Source: UBA4823 sp034436035
GTDB taxonomy: Bacteria; Chloroflexota; Anaerolineae; Anaerolineales; UBA4823
Direction of reading: 5' to 3'
DNA length: 19,027 bases
NCBI GenBank assembly: GCA_034436035.1
Contig: DAOTVW010000137.1
Location: 1-19,027 of the forward strand
The translations under genes were made by a program, and so were the position numbers. Under the pieces are notes generated by a model. The model did no database searches, was not told the origin of the DNA, and saw only the letters and a list, made by a program, of their open reading frames with translations. Numbering within the stretch: position 1 is the first letter of the stretch; every line of letters begins with the position of its first letter. This document shows positions 1 through 7,387 of the stretch, in pieces.

Positions 1-1239
1 TATGTTCTAAAATCTGCCCTGCTTCGAGCCCGTAAAACAGGGCAGCCAATTCTTATTGAAGCTACTTGTAATCAAGTCAATCAATACGGCGGGTATAGCG
101 GAAAAACCCCGCAAGATTTTGCTCGCGAGGTAAAGGATCTCGCCGAAAGTTGTGGTGTAAACCCTAAACAAGTTCTATTGGGGGGTGATCACTTGGGTCC
201 GTATGTGTGGCGGAATGAATCCGCTCAAGACGCAATGAGGAAAGCCCGTGAGATGGTGCGGGCTTATGTGGAGGCGGGTTTCACGAAGATCCATGTCGAT
301 GCAAGTATGCTTTTAGGTGACGACAGGCTTGATGGAAGGACGACGGAATTATTCGCCCAAAGGACGGCGGAGCTGGTTAAAGCCGCGGAGGAAGCAGCAG
401 GCAGCACAAGCTATCAGGCAGATTTGCGTTATGTGGTAGGGAATGAAGTGCCATTGCCCGGCGGGGCTACCAGTGGTGACTCTCATGTTAAAGTCAGTGA
501 CGTGGATGAGACACAGCAGGTTATTTCTTCTATACAACAGGCGTTTCACCGGGCTGGGTTGCAATCAGCCTGGGAGCGGGTTCTTGCGATTGTTGTCCAA
601 CCGGGGGTTGAGTTTAGCCATGATTCCATCACGGAGTATCAGCGAGCCCTGGCAAAGGATCTTTCTGCGTTGATCGAGCGTTATTCCAATTTGGTGTATG
701 AAGCCCACTCCACGGATTATCAGACGGCTCTGGCGCTACGCCAATTAGTGGAAGATCATTTTGCGATATTGAAAGTGGGACCTGCTCTGACGTTTGCTTT
801 TCGGGAAGCGGTTTTCGCTCTGGCAATGATCGAAAATGAACTTTATCGTTACCGGATTTTGTCCAACTCATCGCAGGTTGTGGAGAGATTGGACAAAGCC
901 ATGCTGGATGAGCCGCGATTTTGGCAGCCTTATTATGGCGGGGATGAACATCAACAGGCTTTTGCCCGCAAATACAGCTTTAGCGACCGCTGTCGGTATT
1001 ACTGGCCAGTGAGGGAGGTGCAACAAGCGCTCGAATACCTGCTTGTACAGTTGGCGCAAGTACCGATTCCGCTTTCTCTGCTCAGCCAATATATGCCTGT
1101 TCAATATCTGCATCTTCGGGAGGGGAAGATTGCTTGTACACCGGAAGCGTTGATCTTCGATCGGATTGCTCAAGTGCTTGAAGATTATGAGTTTGCCTGT
1201 TCTCCACGAGGGGAGGTTGGACTTGGACAGGGAAATTGA
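1..1239 (+). CDS. gatZ: GatZ/KbaZ-family tagatose-bisphosphate aldolase subunit (5' partial)
   Basis: The reading frame is open from base 1, so the start codon lies before the window; 412 residues are visible, close to the roughly 420 of the family, so only some ten residues should be missing. The stretches LIEATCNQVNQYGGYSGKTP, LLGGDHLGP and EAHSTDYQT are typical of the GatZ/KbaZ family, a TIM-barrel relative of class II aldolases described as the non-catalytic partner of GatY/KbaY in tagatose-1,6-bisphosphate cleavage. No GatY partner is visible here. The 3' end overlaps the downstream PfkB-family kinase, so the two are probably translationally coupled and may act in one sugar pathway. The substrate is inferred from family only. 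A TTG at 178 would be an artificially late start, because strong family similarity continues upstream of it. Confidence 0.85.
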   Translation, partial: YVLKSALLRARKTGQPILIEATCNQVNQYGGYSGKTPQDFAREVKDLAESCGVNPKQVLLGGDHLGPYVWRNESAQDAMRKAREMVRAYVEAGFTKIHVDASMLLGDDRLDGRTTELFAQRTAELVKAAEEAAGSTSYQADLRYVVGNEVPLPGGATSGDSHVKVSDVDETQQVISSIQQAFHRAGLQSAWERVLAIVVQPGVEFSHDSITEYQRALAKDLSALIERYSNLVYEAHSTDYQTALALRQLVEDHFAILKVGPALTFAFREAVFALAMIENELYRYRILSNSSQVVERLDKAMLDEPRFWQPYYGGDEHQQAFARKYSFSDRCRYYWPVREVQQALEYLLVQLAQVPIPLSLLSQYMPVQYLHLREGKIACTPEALIFDRIAQVLEDYEFACSPRGEVGLGQGN

Positions 1240-2143
1240 TATTTTGATCCCAGGCGAGATTAATCCCGATTTGATTCTGAGTGATGCGGGCTTGGAAGTG
1301 CTTTTTGGACAGCATGAAACACTGGTTGAGAATTTTGCGATGACCATTGGGTCGTCGTCCGCGATATTTGCCTGCGCCACAGCACGCTTGGGGTTGAGGA
1401 CGACACTCATTGGGGTGGTGGGAGATGATTTATTCGGGAAGTTTATGTGCACTGCGCTGGAAAAAAGGGGAGTGGATATTTCCCAAGTTGTGGTTGATTC
1501 CCGCGTATCAACCGGATTGAGCGTGATTCTCAATCGGAGGAGTGATCGGGCGATATTGACTTACCTGGGGGCGATCGACCGTTTACGAGCCGAGCAGGTA
1601 TCGGACGATCTGCTGGCGAGAGCGCGCCATTTACACGTTTGCAGTGTGTTCTTACAGCATAATTTAAGGCCGGGTTTGGGAATGTTGTTGGATCGGGCAA
1701 AAAAGTTCGGGTTGACCATTTCCCTTGATACGAATTGGGCACCACGCGGGGAGTGGGAGGAAGTGAAACGCTGGTTGAGTTACGCAGACGTTTTCCTTCC
1801 CAATGAACAGGAAGCACTGGCGATTAGCGGGAAAGAGAATGTAGGCGAGGCTTTGAATGCGCTGAGCAAGATTTCAAGGATTGTAGCGATTAAGCTAGGT
1901 TCTAAAGGGGCAATTGCTCAAATGGGAAGTGAAGTCGTTACAGCAAAAGCGCTAGATGTGTCGTTGGTGGATACGGTAGGAGCGGGTGATAGCTTCGACG
2001 CCGGATTTTTATATGGCTTTCTGAATGGCTGGGATTTGGAACGCAGTTTGCGGTTGGGAGTGGTGTGCGGCTCATTATCCACCCGTGCCGCGGGCGGCAC
2101 TGATGCCCAACCGACCATTGAAGAAGCCGCGCAATATCTCTAG
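1223..2143 (+). CDS. PfkB/ribokinase-family carbohydrate kinase
   Basis: Encodes about 306 residues, the usual length of PfkB kinases, which phosphorylate sugars or nucleosides with ATP in the cytoplasm. The N-terminal segment EIDILIPGEINPDLIL, the TIGSSSAIFA and GVVGDDLFG blocks, PNEQEA (about 193-198) and the C-terminal signature DTVGAGDSF (250-258, catalytic base Asp256) are all present. I choose the TTG at 1223: a strong Shine-Dalgarno stretch (AGGGGAGG, 1209-1216) lies six bases upstream, and the protein then begins right before the first strand. The TTG at 1166 would add residues without family character. It overlaps the upstream GatZ-like gene by 17 bases. By analogy with LacC it might be a tagatose-6-phosphate kinase, but PfkB substrates cannot be read from sequence alone. 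Confidence 0.88.
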   Translation: MDREIDILIPGEINPDLILSDAGLEVLFGQHETLVENFAMTIGSSSAIFACATARLGLRTTLIGVVGDDLFGKFMCTALEKRGVDISQVVVDSRVSTGLSVILNRRSDRAILTYLGAIDRLRAEQVSDDLLARARHLHVCSVFLQHNLRPGLGMLLDRAKKFGLTISLDTNWAPRGEWEEVKRWLSYADVFLPNEQEALAISGKENVGEALNALSKISRIVAIKLGSKGAIAQMGSEVVTAKALDVSLVDTVGAGDSFDAGFLYGFLNGWDLERSLRLGVVCGSLSTRAAGGTDAQPTIEEAAQYL

Positions 2144-3102
2144 AATTTAGTTATTGCCTGTTTCATCAATTCAACAATTTCGAGTGGTTCTCCTTTGCTC
2201 GTTTCCCGCCGCAGGGATAGGGCGTCTTGTACACAATGCGAGACGCAGATTCCACATCCCATACATTTTTCTTCATTGATATTTGCGCTAAATTCTCCCA
2301 ACGATAGCGCTCCAAAGGGACAGATATCATTGCATTCCCCGCAGGCAATGCACAGCTCTTCATCCACTTCACAAACGTAACCAGAGGAAGCCAGCATCGG
2401 CGTGCCATTGCGCTGGGCTTGCATTGCCCCACAACAGCAGGAACAACAATTACAGATCGCATAAAAGCGGTTGAGCATAGCATCCTTGAAGAAAGCATGA
2501 TGGACATGTCCTCGCGCATCCTCCGCTTGGATGATATCCACTGCTTCCTGTGGGGTGATCCTGCGGGAGTGTTCAGGGTGGTGTTCTAAAATGAAGCTCG
2601 CAAAAGGTTCTCCCACGATTAGGCAGACATCAAGTGGTAAACAGGGGTGTTGCCGGGCAGAACGACAAGGGCAATCAAGGACAGCAATGTGATCGGGGTT
2701 TTGCAAGATGATGTCTCGAGCGCGGGCATACGGGATAATCTTTTCGAGGTTGGTGATTCGGATATCTTGATTGATCAATACCAATTCCGTTGCTGCCTTC
2801 AATGGGACAACTTTGCCATGATAGGTATCGGCAAATGTTATTGTCTCTGCAGATGTGGAATGCGTTGCTTTTTTTACCTTAACCGGCCGCAGGCGGATGC
2901 GGTGAAGTTTATTCTGTATTTGTGTGTAAAAACGAGCAATTGGGTGTTCCCCTACACCTATGGCGATGTATAAATAGGGGAAGCGAGCATATATCAATCC
3001 ATGCAGCCAATCCCAGAAAGAAAAGGAGGGGGTTTTTCTGGCTTCTTTCGTGAAGGCAATCGTAGAACGGGAGACCAACGGAAGAGTGAATTTGTTTTTC
3101 AT
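2140..3102 (-). CDS. Cysteine-rich 4Fe-4S dicluster protein
   Basis: A 320-residue, presumably cytoplasmic iron-sulfur protein. The C-terminus has two classic ferredoxin motifs (Cys 251/254/257/261 and 280/283/286/290), enough for two [4Fe-4S] clusters. Ahead of them lie a CPCR motif (144-147) with further cysteines at 154 and 160, and a dense block, CNCCSCCC, at 217-224. I see no signal peptide and no clear membrane segment. The extra cysteines suggest another metal centre or redox-active thiols. I do not recognise a named function; a role as an electron-transfer or accessory protein is inference. Its stop codon overlaps that of the convergent kinase gene. The ATG has no convincing ribosome-binding site, so start confidence is moderate. 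It is divergent from the sensory cassette, with 172 bases between. Confidence 0.8.
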   Translation of the reverse strand: MKNKFTLPLVSRSTIAFTKEARKTPSFSFWDWLHGLIYARFPYLYIAIGVGEHPIARFYTQIQNKLHRIRLRPVKVKKATHSTSAETITFADTYHGKVVPLKAATELVLINQDIRITNLEKIIPYARARDIILQNPDHIAVLDCPCRSARQHPCLPLDVCLIVGEPFASFILEHHPEHSRRITPQEAVDIIQAEDARGHVHHAFFKDAMLNRFYAICNCCSCCCGAMQAQRNGTPMLASSGYVCEVDEELCIACGECNDICPFGALSLGEFSANINEEKCMGCGICVSHCVQDALSLRRETSKGEPLEIVELMKQAITKF

Positions 3103-3274
3103 AATATGGATAGTTTTGCCTTAAACAACGAACTGCTATATATAATGAGGTGATTCAGTCAGCGATTATTAAAAACGATCCAGAAATGAACCTGTTATTC
3201 GGTTATTAACTATTATAATTCAGATTGAATTAATCGCCTTTGATGGAGTAATTGATTTTCAAAGAGATGATGGC
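3103..3274. promoter_or_regulatory. Divergent intergenic region with candidate -10 boxes
   Basis: AT-rich spacer between the iron-sulfur gene (minus) and the PhnD-like gene (plus). TATAAT occurs at 3214-3219, about 55 bases before the PhnD-like start, and another at 3141-3146. Neither has a good -35 box (best for the second is TTGCCT at 3116-3121 with a long spacer). Promoters are plausible but not demonstrated. Confidence 0.35.
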
Positions 3275-4194
3275 ATGAGGAGAAACGCGCTATTTCTATT
3301 GGTTTTAATTTTCTTTTTAGCAGCTTGTAGCCCATCCCAAACGATTGTGACCAGCGGATATGTGAACTTAGACCAACGGTCACCATTACCAACTCCGCTA
3401 AATCGAGCGATTACACCGTTACGGGTTGCCGTGGCGGCGGTAATTTCTCCCCAAGGGACAGTGGAATCCTACACCGCCCTGTTAAATTTGATAGGAGAAA
3501 GCCTCCAAAGGCCAGTTGAGCTGGTGCAACGACGCACATATATGGAGATTAATGATTTAGTAAAAGATGGGGATGTAGATATGGCGTTTGTCTGTACCAG
3601 CGCTTATATTGCGGGGCATGATCAATTTGGCATGGAATTACTGGTTGCACCACAAGTAGATGGACAAACAGTGTATTATTCTTTGCTCATTGTACCTTCC
3701 GATAGTACAGCAAAGAGCATGGCGGATTTAAAAGGGAAAATTTTCGCTTTTACTGACCCTATATCATTGAGTGGACGGATGTATCCCACGTACCTGGTCA
3801 ATCAATTGGAAGTACCCCTGAAGATTTTTTTAGCCGAACCTTTTTTACCTATAGCCACGATCAGGCGATTCAAGCGGTAGCGAACAAAGTTGCCGATGGG
3901 GCAGCGGTAGATAGCTTGGTATATGCGTTTGCAGTTTCCCGCGACCCACAATTGGGTGAACTGATTCAGGTTATCCATCGTTCGCCCGCCTTTGGTATTC
4001 CTCCTGTGGTGGTTAATCCCAATATACGCCCGCAATTAAAGGCAGAGCTGCAATCCTTGCTATTGAACATGCATACTACCGCCGCAGGGTTGCAAGCATT
4101 AAAGGCAATCGGTGTGGATCGGTTTGTGTTGATAGATGACAGTGCCTATAATGATGTGCGCACCCTCTTAGGGGATGTGACTCAAACGCGGTAG
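3275..4194 (+). pseudogene. PhnD-like periplasmic substrate-binding lipoprotein, frameshifted
   Basis: The N-terminus is a lipoprotein signal peptide with lipobox LAAC (Cys18). It is followed by a PhnD/phosphonate-binding type periplasmic fold: PLRVAVAAVISPQG, the TSAYIAG block and DLKGKIFAFTDP. The frame breaks near 3815-3818 (CCCC). The first frame stops at 3880, while the family-like continuation (PEDFFSRTFFTYSHDQAIQ, then GAAVDSLVYAF) runs in the next frame to 4194. One additional C restores a single 306-residue protein. The gene is therefore either disrupted or carries a sequencing error. No permease or ATPase gene is nearby; a histidine kinase and response regulator follow after 3 bases. 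This points to a sensory ligand-binding protein, like AioX of AioXSR or the sensor domain of TtrS, rather than a transporter. The ligand is unknown; an oxyanion or sulfur compound is inferred. Confidence 0.8.
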
Positions 4195-4197
4195 ATA

Positions 4198-5657
4198 ATG
4201 AAAATCAAACCCTTATTTGCACGTTTCTGGGAAATCGCAGGTGCGGTAAATATCCGTATCAAAATCCTCGGCATGGCTTTGGGGTTGGTTTTGCTGCTCG
4301 GAACGGGGATCACGCTGCAAGTGCGGATTGCCCTAACCAAAACAGTCTCATCCCAATTGGAAAAACAAAGCATATCGGTAGCGCGAGACCTAGCAGCTCG
4401 TTCTACTGACCTTATTTTGCTAAATGATTTATTTAGTTTACACCGCTTGTTACAAGAAACCCAAATCAATAATGCCAATGTGCTCTATGCATTTATCCTC
4501 GATAGCAATGGCCGTGTTATAGCACATACTTTTGGTGATAGTTTTCCATTGGCATTGATTGAAAAAACAGCGTCTCTCCTCAAGATCATCATCACACCGT
4601 TGTCTTGCAAACCAATGATGGATTAGTATGGGATACAGCGGTACCGATCCTCGATGGCCGAGCCGGTATTGCCAGGATCGGTTTATCCGATGTTTTATTA
4701 AGAGATTCCTTGCGAGATATGACCGGACAGCTCATTCTTACCACTGCTCTGGTTTCGCTAATTGGCGTAACTGTGGCAGCATTATTGACCTGGATATTAA
4801 CCCATCCGATATTAGAATTAGTTCAAGCCACCCGTCAAGTAGCAAAAGGAGATTTTAGTTACCGCGTCCCCCGCTGGGCAAACGATGAAATTGGTGACCT
4901 GGCTGAGGCGTTTAATTTAATGACCGCGGAACTGGCTCATGCAGATGACCTTCGCCGGGAAAAAGAGGTGTTGCGCAGGCAGTTATTGGAAAGCGTAATC
5001 CGTACCCAGGAAGAGGAACGGCAACGCATTTCCCGTGAACTTCATGACAGCACCTCACAGAGTTTAACCTCCCTGAAAGTGGGCTTACACACGCTGCAAA
5101 CCATTCTAACCGACGGGGAAGCGAAAAAACAAACCAAAGACCTTTATGAAATAACCAGCCAAACATTGGAGGATGTACATGCTTTGGCTGTCCAGCTGCG
5201 TCCAGCAACATTGGATGATTTAGGTTTGGCAGCCGCTTTGCAGCGTTTTATCAATGATTGGCAAGTACGCTATCATATTCCGGTTGATATCTTAGTGTAT
5301 TTGGGAAATGAACGCCTACCAGGTGAAGTGGAGACGGCATTGTATCGCATTACTCAAGAAGCGATGACGAACATTGCCCGCCATGCCAGTGCACATAAAG
5401 TGAGTATTTTGCTCGAAAAACGGGGAGAAGAGGTGGTGGGGGTGATTGAAGATGATGGTCAAGGCTTTGAATCGCATCAATTCATCAGTGGTGAACATCT
5501 TGGAATAATCGGGATGCGAGAACGCGCTGAATTATTGGGTGGGAAGTTAACCATTGAAAGTGAGATAGGGAAGGGTACCAGCTTGTTCGTCCGCATTCCC
5601 CTCAATCATCAGCGAAGTTCTTCTCAAGCTATCTCGGAAGGAGGACAAGAATCCTGA
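4198..5657 (+). pseudogene. NarX-type sensor histidine kinase, frameshifted
   Basis: Starts 3 bases after the PhnD-like gene. It has an N-terminal membrane segment (ILGMALGLVLLLGTGITL), an extracytoplasmic domain, a second membrane segment (LILTTALVSLIGVTVAALLTWIL), a HAMP domain (HPILELVQATRQVAKGDFSY), then a HisKA_3 domain with the phosphoacceptor in RISRELHDSTSQ and a HATPase domain with EAMTNIARHA and a GIIGMRERAELLGG block. The frame breaks at an A6 run (4562-4567): the first frame stops at 4626 and the natural continuation (SVSPQDHHHTVVLQTNDG) lies in another frame. One more A would give 486 residues. The last base of its stop codon is the first base of the regulator ATG (TGATG). The expected role is to sense the PhnD-like protein with its ligand and phosphorylate the adjacent regulator. 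Confidence 0.83.
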
Positions 5658-6304
5658 TGGTGAACATACTCCTTGCTGATGATCATGCTGTCCTTCGCAG
5701 TGGTTTGCGATTATTGTTGGAACGCCAGCCCGATTTACGGGTGATTGGAGAGGCATCCAACGGCGCAGAAGCGATTCAGATGTGTGAGCAATTGCGCCCC
5801 GATCTTTTAATCTTAGATTTATCCATGCCGGGTATCCATGGATTAGATGCACTGGGGTCGATTAAACATTCGTGTCCAAACACGCAGATATTAATTTTAA
5901 CCATGCATGATGACGCTGATTATCTGCGTCAGGCATTGAAACATGGCGCCTCTGGTTATTTGCTCAAAAAGGCTGCTGATAATGATTTGTTGGCAGCGGT
6001 GCGGGCGATCTGCAATGGAGAGATTTACATTCATTCTACGATGACGCGCGCATTGTTAGATGATTTAATCACCCAACAAACCCGCCCCGAATGTGGAGAT
6101 TGGGAGAATTTAAGCCCGCGCGAGCAAGAGGTCTTGAAGCTGGTTGCATTGGGCCATACCGCAGCTGAGATCGCCGAAAAGTTGGTTTTGAGCGTAAAAA
6201 CTGTTGAGACCTATCGGGCGCGTGGGATGGAAAAACTCGGCTTGGATAGCCGCGCTGCACTGGTGCGGTTTGCATTGAAAAAAGGATTGATCAGTGGGGA
6301 ATAG
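5657..6304 (+). CDS. NarL/FixJ-family response regulator
   Basis: 215 residues. The N-terminal receiver domain has the acidic pair Asp8-Asp9, the phosphorylation site Asp54 (LLILDLSMPG), the conserved Thr in LILTMH and Lys in GYLLKKA. The C-terminal LuxR-type helix-turn-helix (LSPREQEVLKLVALGHTAAEIA, then SVKTVETYRARGMEKLG) binds DNA. The start overlaps the kinase stop as TGATG, so the two are translationally coupled cognate partners. The gene is intact although both sensor genes upstream are frameshifted. The most likely target is the promoter of the molybdenum reductase operon that begins 203 bases downstream, as TtrR does for ttrBCA; this is inferred from position. Confidence 0.92.
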   Translation: MVNILLADDHAVLRSGLRLLLERQPDLRVIGEASNGAEAIQMCEQLRPDLLILDLSMPGIHGLDALGSIKHSCPNTQILILTMHDDADYLRQALKHGASGYLLKKAADNDLLAAVRAICNGEIYIHSTMTRALLDDLITQQTRPECGDWENLSPREQEVLKLVALGHTAAEIAEKLVLSVKTVETYRARGMEKLGLDSRAALVRFALKKGLISGE

Positions 6305-6395
6305 ATTTAAAACTACTTTTTATTCAACTATTATAAAGAATTTCACCCATTAAGGAGAGATTTACAAAAAATAATTCTTCAAACAAAACAAACCA

Positions 6396-6414
6396 TGTCA
6401 GGAAAAACCTGACA
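6396..6414. repeat. Perfect inverted repeat, candidate operator
   Basis: Arms TGTCAGG and CCTGACA separated by five A bases form a perfect 7-bp palindrome. It is centred about 80 bases upstream of the expected transcription start of the reductase operon, a fitting place for a LuxR-type activator. It is not followed by a T-run on the plus strand, so it makes a poor terminator for the regulator gene. A dispersed genomic hairpin repeat is the alternative. Confidence 0.5.
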
Positions 6415-6474
6415 CATTAGCAAAAACGGGGGGTTTTCCCTGCTTGTTTAGAAATGGATTGCGGAATAAAGTAG

Positions 6475-6503
6475 TATAGAGAAAATCCTTATTTTTCAGG
6501 AGA
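6475..6503 (+). promoter_or_regulatory. Candidate -10 box and ribosome-binding site of the reductase operon
   Basis: TATAGA at 6475-6480 is a plausible -10 box without a good -35 at the right distance, which fits an activator-dependent promoter. AGGAGA at 6498-6503 is a good ribosome-binding site that supports the ATG at 6508. The -10 call is tentative. Confidence 0.35.
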
Positions 6504-6507
6504 GATT

Positions 6508-7377
6508 ATGAACAAAACTAGTGCTCCCTCTACTGAAGCGGCGGCAATGCTGGAAAAGTACTCCTCCGAAGTCTTTGCTGGCATTGTTGCACCAGCCTTA
6601 GAGAACCTCGATCTGAGTGCTCTTCAGGTTAGTCCAGAGGCTTCTCCGGATGTCATCCTGAGGATGCAGGAGGAACTAAAACGGGCGTTGAAGAAGAAAC
6701 CCGAAGAACGGCGCTGGGTGATGGTAATTGACTTGCGCCGTTGTATTGGTTGTCATGCCTGCACAATCGCCTGTGTGGCAGAAAACAAGTTGCCCCCTGG
6801 GGTAGTCTATCGCCCGGTCCTTACGGAAGAAATTGGCAAGTACCCAAATGTATCCATGCGCTTTATCCCAAGACCATGTATGCAATGTGATAACCCTCCC
6901 TGTACGCCGGTTTGTCCGGTGAATGCCACCTTCAAAAATGAAGAAGGTGTAGTGGTGGTTGATTACGATCAATGCATTGGTTGCCGGGCTTGCATTACCG
7001 CTTGTCCGTATGCGGCGCGCACCTTTGATTTCGGTGAAACGTATTTGAAGAATACCCCTGATAACCTCCCGTTCTTGTTTGGGCAATCTGCTGCAGATGG
7101 TTATGAACGCAATGGCGCTGCATTTGAATATGGGGAATCCATCGTACGTGAAAAAGATCGCTCTCCCATAGGGAATGTGCGCAAGTGTCATTTCTGTCTG
7201 CATCGGGTAAAAGAAGGGATGTTGCCTGCTTGTGTCACGACCTGTATTGGGCGCGCAACGCTCTTTGGGGATGCGAATGATCCGGATTCATTGGTCTCGG
7301 AAATGATTGCTCTTCCCAATGTCATGCGCCTGAAAGAAGATTTGGGAACAGAACCACGCGTTTACTATATCCTTTAG
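6508..7377 (+). CDS. Four-cluster ferredoxin subunit of a molybdopterin reductase (TtrB/PsrB-like)
   Basis: 289 residues carrying sixteen cysteines in four ferredoxin-type groups: 79/82/85/89, 124/127/132/136, 156/159/162/166 and 227/230/242/246. This is the hallmark of the electron-transfer (B) subunit of the DMSO-reductase superfamily, which passes electrons from the membrane subunit to the catalytic subunit through four [4Fe-4S] clusters. The first 70 residues form an extra, mostly helical N-terminus. There is no Tat signal; such subunits are normally exported together with the Tat-bearing A subunit. The stop lies 10 bases before the ATG of the NrfD gene. The B-C-A gene order is that of ttrBCA in Salmonella. 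Substrate cannot be assigned from this subunit. Confidence 0.92.
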   Translation: MNKTSAPSTEAAAMLEKYSSEVFAGIVAPALENLDLSALQVSPEASPDVILRMQEELKRALKKKPEERRWVMVIDLRRCIGCHACTIACVAENKLPPGVVYRPVLTEEIGKYPNVSMRFIPRPCMQCDNPPCTPVCPVNATFKNEEGVVVVDYDQCIGCRACITACPYAARTFDFGETYLKNTPDNLPFLFGQSAADGYERNGAAFEYGESIVREKDRSPIGNVRKCHFCLHRVKEGMLPACVTTCIGRATLFGDANDPDSLVSEMIALPNVMRLKEDLGTEPRVYYIL

Positions 7378-7387
7378 GAGGTTTCCG

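Noticed and set aside
868..1533. Minus-strand open frame of 221 codons
   Set aside because: It is antisense to the GatZ-like and kinase genes, with no family motifs and low-complexity composition; a shadow frame.
3252..3262. TTGATTTTCAA as an FNR-type site
   Set aside because: The spacing does not match TTGAT-N4-ATCAA, and it lies too close to the start codon; likely chance in AT-rich DNA.
3815..4567. Programmed ribosomal frameshifting as explanation for both sensor breaks
   Set aside because: No typical slippery heptamer with downstream pseudoknot was found; both sites are plain homopolymers, better explained by a base loss or sequencing error.
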